DNA of 64,000 nt, from assembly GCF_006716185.1 (NCBI RefSeq), contig NZ_VFOP01000001.1:1302001-1366000 (forward strand), read 5' to 3'. Made by a program: the position numbers and the translations under genes. Shown here in pieces: positions 41,281 through 50,416 of the stretch (positions are counted from its first letter, which is position 1; each line of letters opens with the position of its first letter). This DNA comes from Ornithinicoccus hortensis (GTDB lineage Bacteria; Actinomycetota; Actinomycetes; Actinomycetales; Dermatophilaceae). The notes beneath the pieces were generated by a model. It made no database searches and was not told the DNA's origin. It was given only the letters and a program-made list of their open reading frames with translations.

Positions 41281-41865
41281 TCAGTCCTGCAGGGTGGCCT
41301 GCAGGGCGTGGACCAACCCGGGCGCGATGTCCTGGCCCCGCGCCACGGCGTCGTCCTCGTCGTGGCGGCGCTGCCGGAGCAGGCAGACCGACTCCCCGCT
41401 GCGCAGCACCGCCGCGAGCAGGCGCACGTCCTGACGGTCTGGGTGGGCGGCCAGCGCCTCCGTCGCGGCGACCGGGTCCGTCGGCAGGTCGCGCTCGGCC
41501 TCGGGCGGCACGACCAGGCGTTCGACCGCGAGGGCGACGCCGTCCACCTCGGGCGGCCAGGCGATCCGGCCGAGCAGGGACTCCAGGTTCGAGGTGCGCA
41601 GCATCCCCTCCTGCTCGATCGCGGTGAACCCCTCCGGGGATCCCTCCTCGAGCTGGGGGCGCAGGGTGGGCTCGCGTTCGAGCAGGTCAGCGGTCCGCAC
41701 CAGGGCGAACATCCGGGGCGCCTGGTCCCACCCCAGGCGGGCCACGTGCCGCTCGGTGTCGGCGGCGGCGTCCAGCAGGAATCGCTCGGTGTCGGTCTGA
41801 CCCGCCGGATCCGGAACACGGGGGCCGGCGGGTTCGTTGTCGGGAGACTCGTTCAGCGTTGCCAC
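41281..41865 (-). CDS. PPA1309 family protein
   Basis: This is a 194-residue protein without membrane helices. Characteristic stretches are FLLDAAADTERHVARLGWDQAPRMFALVRTADLL, MLRTSNLESLLGRIAWPPEVDGVALAVERLVVPP and AVLRSGESVCLLRQRRHDEDDAVARGQDIAPGLVHAL. The family is actinobacterial, of unknown function, and usually sits between the PDZ-Lon and UPF0182 genes, as here. The start is GTG 41865. Confidence 0.85.
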   Translation of the reverse strand: MATLNESPDNEPAGPRVPDPAGQTDTERFLLDAAADTERHVARLGWDQAPRMFALVRTADLLEREPTLRPQLEEGSPEGFTAIEQEGMLRTSNLESLLGRIAWPPEVDGVALAVERLVVPPEAERDLPTDPVAATEALAAHPDRQDVRLLAAVLRSGESVCLLRQRRHDEDDAVARGQDIAPGLVHALQATLQD

Positions 41866-41985
41866 CAGGCCATGGTGTCACCGGATGCGGGAGGACGACC
41901 CACCGCTAGGTAGGTTAGTCCCACGGACGAACCAACTCCCGGGCCAACTCGCGGCCCGGCGGGGTACGAGCGACAAGGATTTTCG

Positions 41986-44900
41986 GTGAGCCAGGACAAC
42001 GACCCGGACCCCGGCGACGGACGCCGGCCGGACGGCGCGGGTGCCGCTGACTCTGCAGGCGGCCCGGGCAGCGGAAGACCAGGCGGGGTGGCGACATCCC
42101 GGCGCGGCCTGTTCGGCGGGGGGCGGATCGGACCCACCCTGCTCATCCTCGTGGTGGGCGTGGTGCTGCTGGGCTGGCTGGCCACCCTCTGGACGGACTT
42201 CCTCTGGTACGACTCCCTCGGGTACCGGTCGGTGCTGACCACGAGGCTGCTGACCCAGGTCCTGTTGTTCGTCGCGGCGGCGGCCCTCACCGCCCTGGTG
42301 ATCTGGAGTGCCCTCCACGTCGCCTACCGGTCGCGGCCCATCTACGCCCCGGTGAGCCCCGAGCAGCAGAACCTCGACCGCTACCGCGCCGCGTTGGAGC
42401 CGATGCGCCGGCTGGTCTTCATCGGGGCACCGGTGGTGCTCGGTCTGTTCGCCGGGTCGGCCGCCGCGTCGCAGTGGCAGACGTTCCTGCTCTGGTGGAA
42501 CCGCCAGCCGTTCCTGGACGCGGACGGTGAGGTCATGACCGACCCGCAGTTCCACATGGACATCGGCTTCTTCGTGTTCACCCTGCCGTGGCTCAACGTG
42601 CTGGTCAGCTTCGCCACCCTGGTGCTGGGGCTGGCGGTCATCGGGGCCCTGCTCACGCACTACATCTACGGGGGCATCCAGCTCCAGGGCCCGGGGGAGC
42701 GCACCACCAAGGCGGCCCGGATCCACCTGTCGGTCCTCATCGGGGTGCTCATCCTGGTCCGCGCCGTGGCCTACTGGCTGGAGCGCTACGACCTGGTGAC
42801 GGCCGAGCACGCCCGGATGACGGGCATGACCTACACCGACGTGCACGCGGTGCTGCCCACCCGCGGGGTCCTGGCGATCGCCGCGCTGCTGTGCGCGGTC
42901 CTGTTCATCGCCACGATCTGGAGCAAGTCCTGGCGGCTGCCGATCATCGGCCTGGTGGGCCTGGTCGTCGTGGCGGTCCTGGTCGGTGGGGTCTACCCCT
43001 CGCTGATCCAGTCGCTGCGGGTCCGTCCCTCCGAAGCGCAGATGGAAGAGCCGTACATCCAGCGAAACATCGACGCAACGCTGGCCGCCTACGGCCTCGA
43101 GGACGCGGAGATCATCGACTACCAGGCCGAGACGGAGGCGACTCCCGGCCAGCTGCGCAACGACGCGGACACCATCCCCGGCATCCGCCTGGTGGACCCC
43201 TCGATCGTGTCCCCGACGTTCCGTCAGTTGCAGGGCGTGCGCAACTACTACCAGTTCCCGGACACCCTGGACGTCGACCGTTACGAGGTGGACGGTGAGA
43301 CCGCCGACACGGTCGTCGCGGTCCGCGAGCTGAACCTGGACGGTGTGTCCGAGGGCCAGCGCAACTGGGTCAACGACCACACGGTCTACACCCACGGGTT
43401 CGGCCTCGTGGCGGCATACGGCAACCAGCGGTCGGCCGATGGTGAGCCGATCTTCTACCAGCGCAACATCCCCCCGGTCGGCCCGCTGGGTGACTTCGAG
43501 CCGCGGATCTACTTCGGGGAGTACTCGCCGAACTACTCGATCGTGGGTGCGGCCGAGGGTGCGACCCCCCGCGAACTCGACTACCCGGACAGCGGGAGCG
43601 AGTCCGGGGAGACCCGGAACACCTACCAGGGCAATGGTGGCGTGGCGATCGGCTCCTTCCCCCGGCAGCTGGCCTACGCGCTGAAGTACCGCCAGATGGA
43701 GATCCTGCTGTCCGACAGCGTCACCGGTGACTCCCGCCTGCTGGACCACCGGGAGCCGCACGAGCGCGTGGAGCGGGTCGCCCCGTGGCTGCGGCTGGAC
43801 GGCAACCCCTACCCGGCCGTGGTCGACGGGCGGATCCTGTGGATCCTGGACGGCTACACGGTGAGCGCCAACTACCCCTACGCCCAGCGGGAGCAACTGG
43901 GTGACGTCACGACCGACTCCCTGGTGGCCGGCTCGGACAACATCCGCTCCATCGGCAGCGGCGAGGTGAACTACATCCGCAACTCGGTGAAGGCGACCGT
44001 GGATGCCTACGACGGCTCGGTGAAGCTGTATGCCTGGGACGAGGACGACCCCCTGCTCAAGGCCTGGTCGGCGGCCTTCGACAACACGGTGCTGCCGATG
44101 GATGAGATCGATGGCGACCTGATGAGCCACCTGCGCTACCCCGAGGACCTGTTCAAGGTCCAGCGGGACGTCATGGCGCGCTACCACGTGGACACCGCCG
44201 AGGCGTTCTTCACCGGTCAGGACTTCTGGCGGGTCTCGGAGGACCCGAGCGTCGGTGGTGACGTGGACGTGCCGATGCCGCCCTACTACCTGAGCATCGC
44301 GATGCCCGGGCAGGACGAGCCGACCTTCTCGCTGACCACGAACTTCATCCCGCAGGGTGAGCGGCAGAACCTGATCGGCTACATGGCGGTCGATGCGGAC
44401 GCCGGCTCCGAGGGTGGGCAGCGACGGGAGGACTACGGCAAGATCCGGGTCCTGGACCTGCCCCGCGACACCACGGTGATGGGGCCGGGTCAGTTCCAGA
44501 ACGACATCGAGTCCTCCAACGAGACCTCGGAGGCGTTCACCCAGACGCTGTCGCAGTTCCTGTCGCTGAACCGGCAGCAGGGCTCCAACGTGCACATCGG
44601 CAACCTGTTGACCCTGCCGGTCGGTGGTGGTCTCCTCTACGTCGAGCCGGTCTACGTGTCGGCCCGCAGCGGGTCCTCCTACCCGCTGCAGCGTCTGGTG
44701 GTCGTCGCGTTCGGTGACCAGTTGGCCTGGTCCGACACCCTGGACGGGGCGCTGGACGAGCTCTTCGGCGGTGACTCCGGGGCTACCGCGGCGGACGAGG
44801 GCACCGGCGGCGAGGAGCCCGTCGACGAGGGCGCCACACCCCCCGACGAGGGCGACACACCGCCGGACGAGGGCGATACGCCTCCCGACGACGGTGAAAC

Positions 44901-45147
44901 GCCGCCGGACGAGGGGACCGACCAGTCGGCCCTCGACCAGGCAATCGCCGACATCCAGCAGGCCTACGAGGACGGTCAGGCCGCCCTCGCCGAGGGTGAC
45001 TGGGAGGGCTACGCCGAGGCGCAGAACCGTCTGGAGGACGCCATCAGCCGCGCGGTCGAGGCCGCGCCGGACGGCGGGTCGGTAAGCGTTGACCCGAGCG
45101 AGCCCGGTGACGGAGCCGACGACGCGGAGCAGACCTCGGCTCCGTAG
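41986..45147 (+). CDS. UPF0182 family membrane protein
   Basis: This is a 1053-residue protein with about seven N-terminal membrane helices (residues 40-340) and a very large extracytoplasmic domain (about 345-930, with LTTNFIPQGERQNLIGYMAV and GNLLTLPVGGGLLYVEPVYV). A four-unit acidic TPPDEGD repeat (951-978) and an acidic C-terminus follow. UPF0182 proteins are conserved in actinobacteria and have no settled function. GTG 41986 follows AAGGAT. A tRNA gene lies immediately downstream. Confidence 0.92.
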   Translation: MSQDNDPDPGDGRRPDGAGAADSAGGPGSGRPGGVATSRRGLFGGGRIGPTLLILVVGVVLLGWLATLWTDFLWYDSLGYRSVLTTRLLTQVLLFVAAAALTALVIWSALHVAYRSRPIYAPVSPEQQNLDRYRAALEPMRRLVFIGAPVVLGLFAGSAAASQWQTFLLWWNRQPFLDADGEVMTDPQFHMDIGFFVFTLPWLNVLVSFATLVLGLAVIGALLTHYIYGGIQLQGPGERTTKAARIHLSVLIGVLILVRAVAYWLERYDLVTAEHARMTGMTYTDVHAVLPTRGVLAIAALLCAVLFIATIWSKSWRLPIIGLVGLVVVAVLVGGVYPSLIQSLRVRPSEAQMEEPYIQRNIDATLAAYGLEDAEIIDYQAETEATPGQLRNDADTIPGIRLVDPSIVSPTFRQLQGVRNYYQFPDTLDVDRYEVDGETADTVVAVRELNLDGVSEGQRNWVNDHTVYTHGFGLVAAYGNQRSADGEPIFYQRNIPPVGPLGDFEPRIYFGEYSPNYSIVGAAEGATPRELDYPDSGSESGETRNTYQGNGGVAIGSFPRQLAYALKYRQMEILLSDSVTGDSRLLDHREPHERVERVAPWLRLDGNPYPAVVDGRILWILDGYTVSANYPYAQREQLGDVTTDSLVAGSDNIRSIGSGEVNYIRNSVKATVDAYDGSVKLYAWDEDDPLLKAWSAAFDNTVLPMDEIDGDLMSHLRYPEDLFKVQRDVMARYHVDTAEAFFTGQDFWRVSEDPSVGGDVDVPMPPYYLSIAMPGQDEPTFSLTTNFIPQGERQNLIGYMAVDADAGSEGGQRREDYGKIRVLDLPRDTTVMGPGQFQNDIESSNETSEAFTQTLSQFLSLNRQQGSNVHIGNLLTLPVGGGLLYVEPVYVSARSGSSYPLQRLVVVAFGDQLAWSDTLDGALDELFGGDSGATAADEGTGGEEPVDEGATPPDEGDTPPDEGDTPPDDGETPPDEGTDQSALDQAIADIQQAYEDGQAALAEGDWEGYAEAQNRLEDAISRAVEAAPDGGSVSVDPSEPGDGADDAEQTSAP
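44836..44919. repeat. Four 21-bp tandem repeats coding for TPPDEGD units
   Basis: The repeat is in frame near the C-terminus of the UPF0182 protein, with synonymous drift between units. Confidence 0.8.
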
Positions 45148-45152
45148 CGGAT

Positions 45153-45182
45153 TTGGTCCGCCCCGCACCGGTGACGTATGGT
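45153..45182 (+). promoter_or_regulatory. Predicted promoter of tRNA-fMet
   Basis: TTGGTC (45153-45158), an 18-nt spacer and TATGGT (45177-45182) precede the tRNA by 11 nt. Confidence 0.55.
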
Positions 45183-45193
45183 GGTCTCACCGT

Positions 45194-45270
45194 CGCGGGG
45201 TGGAGCAGTTCGGTAGCTCGCCGGGCTCATAACCCGGAGGTCGCAGGTTCAAATCCTGCCCCCGCTACCA
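45194..45270 (+). tRNA. Initiator tRNA-fMet (CAT)
   Basis: A full 77-nt cloverleaf with encoded CCA. The anticodon CAT is at 45228-45230. The initiator marks are present: an unpaired first base (C1 opposite T72) and three G-C pairs at the base of the anticodon stem (CCGGG/CCCGG). The T arm is GCAGG-TTCAAAT-CCTGC. Confidence 0.97.
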
Positions 45271-45271
45271 A

Positions 45272-45308
45272 GAAAGTCCAGGTCAGCCACAGGTTGACCT
45301 GGACTTTC
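45272..45308 (+). terminator. Intrinsic terminator of tRNA-fMet
   Basis: A 14-bp perfect stem GAAAGTCCAGGTCA (45272-45285) pairs with TGACCTGGACTTTC (45295-45308), followed by GCTTT. Confidence 0.85.
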
Positions 45309-45411
45309 GCTTTGGGGCAAACGTGCGACCGCATCCTTTACCCATCACATGGACCGTCTGTGGTTGAGTAGCCCGCTCTTCAGGTCGGTCGACGTCGCGT
45401 GCGGCCATGGA

Positions 45412-45465
45412 GTGGAGGAATTCCTCTACACGAGATGCAGTGGTGTTGAGGTTTCCCTACGTAGG
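45412..45465 (+). promoter_or_regulatory. Two palindromes upstream of the AbiEi gene (candidate operators)
   Basis: GTGGAGGAATTCCTCTAC (45412-45429) is an 18-bp palindrome with one mismatch. CCTACGTAGG (45456-45465) is a perfect 10-bp palindrome. AbiEi antitoxins bind inverted repeats in their own promoters, so these are natural candidates, but this is inference. Confidence 0.45.
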
Positions 45466-45475
45466 AGTTCCGGTC

Positions 45476-46057
45476 ATGGCACACACGATGGATGAGTTGC
45501 TCGACCGTCTACCCGAGACCTTCAGTTACTCCCAGGCCCTGGAGCATGTCAGCCAGCGCCAGCTTCGCCGCCTGGTCGATGTGGGCAGCATCATCGCGTT
45601 CTCGCGGGGGCTATACCGCAAGAGTGATTGCCTCGGCGATGAAGATCTCATCGAAGTTGCCGCCAAGGCCGCCCGGGCCACGCTGTGCTTGCGGTCGGCC
45701 TTGGCCCGGCACGGGCTGATCGATGACATCCCTGCAGAGATCGACATCGCGATCCCGCGCGGATCGTGGACCCCGCAGACGGTCGCGCCAGTCAGGTGGC
45801 GACACTTCGACCCCGGCACCTTCGAGGCTGGTCGCGAGCAGTTCGACATCGGTGGTGGCCGCAGAATGGGCATCTATTCACCCGAGCGCACCATCATCGA
45901 CGCCCTCCGGATGCGGCACCTGAAGGGAGGACCTGGTATCGAGGCACTCAAGCGGTGGCTGCGCCGCGGCGGGCAGCCTTCTGAGCTGCTCGCCATGGCC
46001 CGGTCCTTCCCACGTACCCAGTCCGTGCTGCGCGACCGACTGGGAATCCTGCTATAA
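45476..46057 (+). CDS. AbiEi-family antitoxin/transcriptional regulator (orphan)
   Basis: This is a 193-residue protein. The N-terminal winged helix (5-50) has FSYSQALEHVSQRQLRRLVDVGSIIAFSRGLYRKSD. The rest matches the AbiEi antitoxin body: LCLRSALARHGLIDDIPAEIDIAIPRGSW and MGIYSPERTIIDALRMRH. AbiEi proteins repress their operon and neutralise AbiEii nucleotidyltransferase toxins. No AbiEii-like gene follows; the next gene is an NADH dehydrogenase. Local GC is about 53-67% against roughly 75% in flanking genes. Together with the adjacent tRNA this suggests acquisition. ATG 45476 has TAGGAG upstream. Confidence 0.8.
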   Translation: MAHTMDELLDRLPETFSYSQALEHVSQRQLRRLVDVGSIIAFSRGLYRKSDCLGDEDLIEVAAKAARATLCLRSALARHGLIDDIPAEIDIAIPRGSWTPQTVAPVRWRHFDPGTFEAGREQFDIGGGRRMGIYSPERTIIDALRMRHLKGGPGIEALKRWLRRGGQPSELLAMARSFPRTQSVLRDRLGILL

Positions 46058-46216
46058 GTCGGGTGAACCGCCTGCTCCTCTCCCGCCCGTGGTGAGGCAC
46101 CCAGAACAACGGCCACCGGGCACGGATGAGCCAAGGGGGCGAGCCTGCGGGCGCGTGGCGTACCTCACGACATACTGGGAACCCCCAGGGTGTTGACGCT
46201 GGTGGAGGAGGCACAC

Positions 46217-47593
46217 ATGACGACACAGGCCGGCCACCGCCCACGGGTGGTCATCATCGGATCCGGATTCGGCGGGCTGTTCGCTGCCCGGGCACTCAAG
46301 CGCGACGCCGTGGACGTGACGCTGGTGGCGAAGACGACGCACCACCTGTTCCAGCCGCTGCTCTACCAGGTGGCCACCGGGATCATGTCGATGGGCGAGA
46401 TCGCGCCCGCGACCCGGGAGGTGCTCTCGCGGCAGGACAACGTCGAGGTCGTCCTCGGTGACGTGACGGACATCGACCTGGAGAAGCGGGTGGTCACCGC
46501 CAACACCCTGGGTGAGGTGCACACGCACGACTACGACCATCTCATCGTGGCCGCCGGGGCCAACCAGTCCTGGTTCGGCCGGGACGAGTTCGCCGAGTAC
46601 GCCCCCGGCATGAAGAGCATCGACGACGCGCTGGAACTGCGCGGCCGGATCTTCGGGGCGTTCGAGCTGGCCGAGCAGGCCGCCGCGGAAGGGCGGCTCG
46701 AGGACGTCAAACGGTTCACCACCTTCGTCGTCGTGGGCGCAGGCCCGACCGGGGTGGAGATGGCCGGCCAGCTGGTGGAGCTGTCCAAGCGCACGCTCAA
46801 GCACGACTTCCGCCACATCGACCCCACCGACTCCAGGGTGATCCTGCTGGACGCCGCCCCGGCGCTCCTGGGGAGTTTTGACGAGAAGTTGCAGGACAAG
46901 ACCCGGCAGGCGCTGGAGAAGCTGGGTGTCGAGGTCCGGCTGGGGGCCAAGGTCGTGAACGTCGACGGCCGGGGCCTGGAGACCGAGGACAGCGAGGGCA
47001 ACCGGACCAGGATCGAGGCACTGACCAAGGTGTGGGCGGCCGGTGTCGCGGCGAGCCCGCTCGCCAAGCAGCTGGCCGACCAGGTCGGGGTCACCGTGGA
47101 CCGGGCGGGACGGATCCCCGCGCAGCCGGACCTCACCCTCCCGGGCCGGCCCGAGGTGCACGTCGTGGGGGACATGGTGACCCTGGACGGGCTGTCCGGT
47201 GTCGCCCAGGTCGCCATCCAGGGCGCGCGGCACTCTGCCAAGGAGATCCGGCGCCGGATCAACGGTGAGCCGACCGGGGCACCGTTCCGGTACAAGGACA
47301 AGGGGAGTATGGCGACGATCTCCCGGTTCCGGGCGATCGCCGAGGTCGGCAGCCTGAAGCTCACCGGGTTCGTCGCCTGGCTGATGTGGCTGGCGGTGCA
47401 CCTGGTCTACATCATCGGCTTCAAGTCCCGGATCACCACGCTGCTCCACTGGTTCGTGAGCTTCATCGGGCGCGGACGCTCCGAGCGTGCGGTCACCGAG
47501 CAGCAGACCTTCGCCCGGCTCGCCATGCAACAGATGGAGCGTCCGGTCGACCTCCGCAAGGTCTCCGAACGCCCACCCGCCTCGGTGGACTGA
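46217..47593 (+). CDS. ndh: Type II NADH dehydrogenase (NDH-2)
   Basis: This is a 458-residue FAD enzyme. The FAD-binding GxGxxG is VVIIGSGFGGLFAARAL (11-27), the NADH site is VVVGAGPTGVEMAGQLVEL, and HVVGDMVTLDGLSGVAQVAIQGARHSAKEI is the FAD/quinone end. The C-terminal amphipathic and hydrophobic part (LTGFVAWLMWLAVHLVYIIGFKSRITTLLHW) anchors it to the membrane. It passes electrons from NADH to menaquinone without pumping protons. ATG 46217 has GGAGGAG 6 nt upstream. A longer in-frame start at 46190 lacks a good site. Confidence 0.92.
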   Translation: MTTQAGHRPRVVIIGSGFGGLFAARALKRDAVDVTLVAKTTHHLFQPLLYQVATGIMSMGEIAPATREVLSRQDNVEVVLGDVTDIDLEKRVVTANTLGEVHTHDYDHLIVAAGANQSWFGRDEFAEYAPGMKSIDDALELRGRIFGAFELAEQAAAEGRLEDVKRFTTFVVVGAGPTGVEMAGQLVELSKRTLKHDFRHIDPTDSRVILLDAAPALLGSFDEKLQDKTRQALEKLGVEVRLGAKVVNVDGRGLETEDSEGNRTRIEALTKVWAAGVAASPLAKQLADQVGVTVDRAGRIPAQPDLTLPGRPEVHVVGDMVTLDGLSGVAQVAIQGARHSAKEIRRRINGEPTGAPFRYKDKGSMATISRFRAIAEVGSLKLTGFVAWLMWLAVHLVYIIGFKSRITTLLHWFVSFIGRGRSERAVTEQQTFARLAMQQMERPVDLRKVSERPPASVD

Positions 47594-47605
47594 TCCAAGG
47601 AGGTG

Positions 47606-47670
47606 CACGGGGCGGTTCCTCGCCCGTGTGAGTTGTCGGGGGGTGCACGGGGGGGCGGAGCCCCCCGTGC
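47606..47670 (+). terminator. Tandem hairpins after ndh
   Basis: The first hairpin is CACGGG (47606-47611) with CCCGTG (47623-47628). The second, stronger one is GCACGGGGGG (47645-47654) with CCCCCCGTGC (47661-47670). Neither has a T-tract. Confidence 0.55.
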
Positions 47671-47677
47671 GACGTCC

Positions 47678-47683
47678 TACAGT
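47678..47683 (+). promoter_or_regulatory. -10 hexamer of leaderless M16 peptidase operon
   Basis: TACAGT is followed by 6 nt and then ATG 47690, directly after the ndh terminator. Confidence 0.6.
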
Positions 47684-47689
47684 GGGCGG

Positions 47690-49030
47690 ATGCCGTTGAC
47701 CTACCCGATCGTCACCCGCACGCTGGACAACGGCCTGCGGGTGGTCGTCAGTGAGGACCGTTCCGTCCCCGCCGTGACCGTCAACCTCTGGGTCGACGTC
47801 GGCTCCCGGCACGAGGTGCCCGGGCAGACCGGGCTGGCCCACCTGTTCGAGCACCTGATGTTCCAGGGCTCGGAGAACGTCGCGGAGGGCGAGCACTTCG
47901 CCGCCCTCATGGCGCACGGGGGCCGGCTCAACGCCACGACCTGGTTCGACCGGACGAACTACTTCGAGACGGTTCCCACCGGGGCGCTCGACCTCGCGCT
48001 CTGGTTGGAGGCCGACCGGCACGGCCGGCTGCGCTCCGCGCTGACCCAGGAGAACCTGGACAACCAACGGGACGTGGTCAAGGAGGAGAAGCGGCAGCGC
48101 TACGACAACCAGCCGTACGGCAACGCCGTGAACGACCTCGTCGGGTTGGTCTTCCCGCAGGGACACCCCTACCACCACCCGACGATCGGCTCGATGGAGG
48201 ACCTCGACGCCGCGTCGTTGGAGACCGTGCACGCCTTCTACGACCGGCACTACGGGCCGGACACCACCGTGCTCACCCTGGTGGGGGACGTTGCCGCGCA
48301 GGAGGGGTTCGCGGCGGCCGAACGCTACTTCGGGGACCTGCCGCGCACCAACCGCTCGCCGCAGCCCCGTTCCGCACCGCTCGGACCCCTGCCTGCCCCG
48401 CAACGCGTCGTCCGGGTCCAGGAGGTTCCCAACGACCGGATCTACCTGGGCTTCCGGTTCCCCCAGGGGCACACCGCCGAGTACCTCGCGGGGGCCGTCG
48501 CCCTCGACGCCCTCGGTGGGCTCGCTATCAGCCGGCTGCACCGGCGGCTGGTCCGGCGCGACGACGTCGCCACCGGTGTCTCCGCCTCGAGCATGGGACT
48601 GGTCGACGGGACCTCGCTGGCCTTCATCGCCGTCGACGTGAGCGAGGGACGGGACATCGCGGAGGCGGAGGAGACGCTGCTGGAGGAGCTGCTCGAGTTC
48701 GCCCGCACCGGTCCCACCGAGCTGGAGCTCGAGGCCTCGCTGGCCGACACCGAGCGGTCCTGGCTGGAGGCCCTGGCCGGGATGGACGAGCGGGCCGACC
48801 TGATCGGCCACTCGACCTGCCTGTATGACGACCCGCACTTCGTCAACACCTTCCTGGACGAGGTCGCCACGGTGACCGCGGAGGAGGTCCAGCTGGCCGC
48901 GCAGCGGTGGCTGCAGCCCGAGCACCGGGCCGCCGTCATCTACCGGGACGGCGATCCCGTCGACCAGGACGTGCCGCTCGGTGACCTGACCGCGGGGGAG
49001 AGCGGACCGCATACGGAAGGAGTGGCCTGA
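47690..49030 (+). CDS. M16 family zinc metallopeptidase, catalytic subunit
   Basis: This is a 446-residue protein. The inverted zinc motif is HLFEH (H51, E54, H55 is the HxxEH set) and the distal ligand E132 lies in DVVKEEKRQRYDNQPYG, the normal M16 spacing. The C-terminal half has the second M16 repeat (GFRFPQGHTAEYLAGAVALDALGG). M16 enzymes cut peptides inside a closed chamber formed by two halves, here supplied by two genes. The stop overlaps the ATG of the second subunit (TGATG). Confidence 0.92.
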   Translation: MPLTYPIVTRTLDNGLRVVVSEDRSVPAVTVNLWVDVGSRHEVPGQTGLAHLFEHLMFQGSENVAEGEHFAALMAHGGRLNATTWFDRTNYFETVPTGALDLALWLEADRHGRLRSALTQENLDNQRDVVKEEKRQRYDNQPYGNAVNDLVGLVFPQGHPYHHPTIGSMEDLDAASLETVHAFYDRHYGPDTTVLTLVGDVAAQEGFAAAERYFGDLPRTNRSPQPRSAPLGPLPAPQRVVRVQEVPNDRIYLGFRFPQGHTAEYLAGAVALDALGGLAISRLHRRLVRRDDVATGVSASSMGLVDGTSLAFIAVDVSEGRDIAEAEETLLEELLEFARTGPTELELEASLADTERSWLEALAGMDERADLIGHSTCLYDDPHFVNTFLDEVATVTAEEVQLAAQRWLQPEHRAAVIYRDGDPVDQDVPLGDLTAGESGPHTEGVA

Positions 49031-50409
49031 TGACCACCGCCACCCCGTTGCCTGCCCGTCCCGGCGTGCGCCCGCCCGCCGCCTGGTCCTTCCCGGTGCC
49101 CGAGGTGTTCACCCTCGACAACGGCCTGTCCGTGCAGACCTTCCATCTGCCCGGCCAGCACGTCGTCTCGGTGCGGCTGGGCATCCCGGCGCCGCTCGCC
49201 GCCGAGCCCGTGGACGTCGAGGGGGTGGCCACGATCCTGTCCCGCACCCTCGACGAGGGGACGGAGGCGCACGACGCCGAGGAGATGGCCGGTCTGCTGG
49301 AGCGCAAGGGCGTCTTCCTGGGGGCCGGGGTCGGCGAGCGCGGCATCCTGGTGGACCTCGACGTCGCCGTGCGCAACCTGGGGGCCGGGCTGGAACTGCT
49401 CACCGAGTGCCTCACCACCCCGACCTTCCCCGAGGAGGAGGTGGCCCGGCACGTCCGTAACCGGATCGCCGATATCCGGCACGACCTGGCCGACCCGATG
49501 AGTCGGGCCGCGCTCGAGTTCCTGCCGACCTACTTCCGGCCCAGCAGCCGCGCGTCCCGCCCGTCCGGGGGCAGTCTCGAGTCGGTCGCGGCGATCACCT
49601 CCGAGGCGGTGCGTGCGCACCACCGGCGGATGGTGCACCCGGACCGGTCGCACCTGGTCGTGGCGGGGGACCTGACCGGGGTGGATGTGCCGGCCCTGTT
49701 GGGCCAGACGCTCTCGGCATGGGCCCCCGGCGGTGCGGACGAGGGTGCCCCACCGGCAGGGGGCGACGAGCGCGCCGACGACGCGGCCCGGATCGTCCTG
49801 GTGGACCGCCCCGGCTCCGTGCAGACCGACCTCTACCTGGGGTGTTCGGGTCCGGACCGCCGCGACCCGCACGGGTGGGGGGCCTACCAGGTCCTGTCGC
49901 TGGCGGTCGGCGGGTCTCCCCAGTCCCGGCTCGACCGGGTGCTGCGGGAGGAGAAGGGCTACACCTACGGGGTGCACGCCGGCTTCCGTCCGCGCACCCG
50001 GGGCGGCCTGTTCCTGGTGAGCGGCTCGGTCCGGGCCGACGCCACCGTCCCCGCGCTGGACACGCTCCTGGACCTGCTGGCGATGCCGGGCAGCGACCTG
50101 ACCGAGGCCGAGGTGCGGGAGGCGGCCGACTTCGTCGCGCAGACCGCGCCGGGTCGCTACGCGACGGCGGACGTCCTGGCGGGTGAGGCGATCGGGCTGG
50201 CGATGGACGGGTTGGCGACCGACTTCGTCACCCGCACGCTGACCCAGGTGCGGACGATGGACGCCGCGACGGCCGGCGCCGCCTGGGACGCCCACGTGGA
50301 CGGGCGCTGGACGGTGATCGCCGTGGGTGACGCCGCGGCGCACGGCTCCGCGATCGAGGCGCTGGGCCGGGGCCCGGTCGAGGTGCGCAGGAGCGGCGGG
50401 CGCAGGTAG
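49030..50409 (+). CDS. M16 family protein, non-catalytic partner subunit
   Basis: The 459-residue protein has the M16 fold, but the zinc motif position reads TILSRTLDEGTEAHDAEEM, with no HxxEH. The partner region is well kept (RPGSVQTDLYLGCSGPDRRDPHGWGAYQVLSLAVGGSPQSRLDRVLREEKGYTYGVHAGF), including the R...GYTYG substrate-binding pair of inactive M16B subunits. It probably forms a heterodimer with the gene before it, and the substrates are unknown. Confidence 0.9.
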   Translation: MTTATPLPARPGVRPPAAWSFPVPEVFTLDNGLSVQTFHLPGQHVVSVRLGIPAPLAAEPVDVEGVATILSRTLDEGTEAHDAEEMAGLLERKGVFLGAGVGERGILVDLDVAVRNLGAGLELLTECLTTPTFPEEEVARHVRNRIADIRHDLADPMSRAALEFLPTYFRPSSRASRPSGGSLESVAAITSEAVRAHHRRMVHPDRSHLVVAGDLTGVDVPALLGQTLSAWAPGGADEGAPPAGGDERADDAARIVLVDRPGSVQTDLYLGCSGPDRRDPHGWGAYQVLSLAVGGSPQSRLDRVLREEKGYTYGVHAGFRPRTRGGLFLVSGSVRADATVPALDTLLDLLAMPGSDLTEAEVREAADFVAQTAPGRYATADVLAGEAIGLAMDGLATDFVTRTLTQVRTMDAATAGAAWDAHVDGRWTVIAVGDAAAHGSAIEALGRGPVEVRRSGGRR

Positions 50410-50416
50410 CCGTCGC

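Noticed and set aside
41878-45168. A 1096-codon open frame on the minus strand
   Set aside because: It is antisense to the UPF0182 gene, which has clear membrane helices and family motifs.
45250-46216. tRNA-fMet 3' end as a phage or island attachment site
   Set aside because: I looked for a copy of the tRNA 3' end (such as CCTGCCCCCGC) downstream as far as ndh and found none. No integrase gene is present.
46052-49012. A 986-codon open frame on the minus strand
   Set aside because: It spans ndh and the M16 gene, both certain on the plus strand. Its composition is that of a shadow frame.
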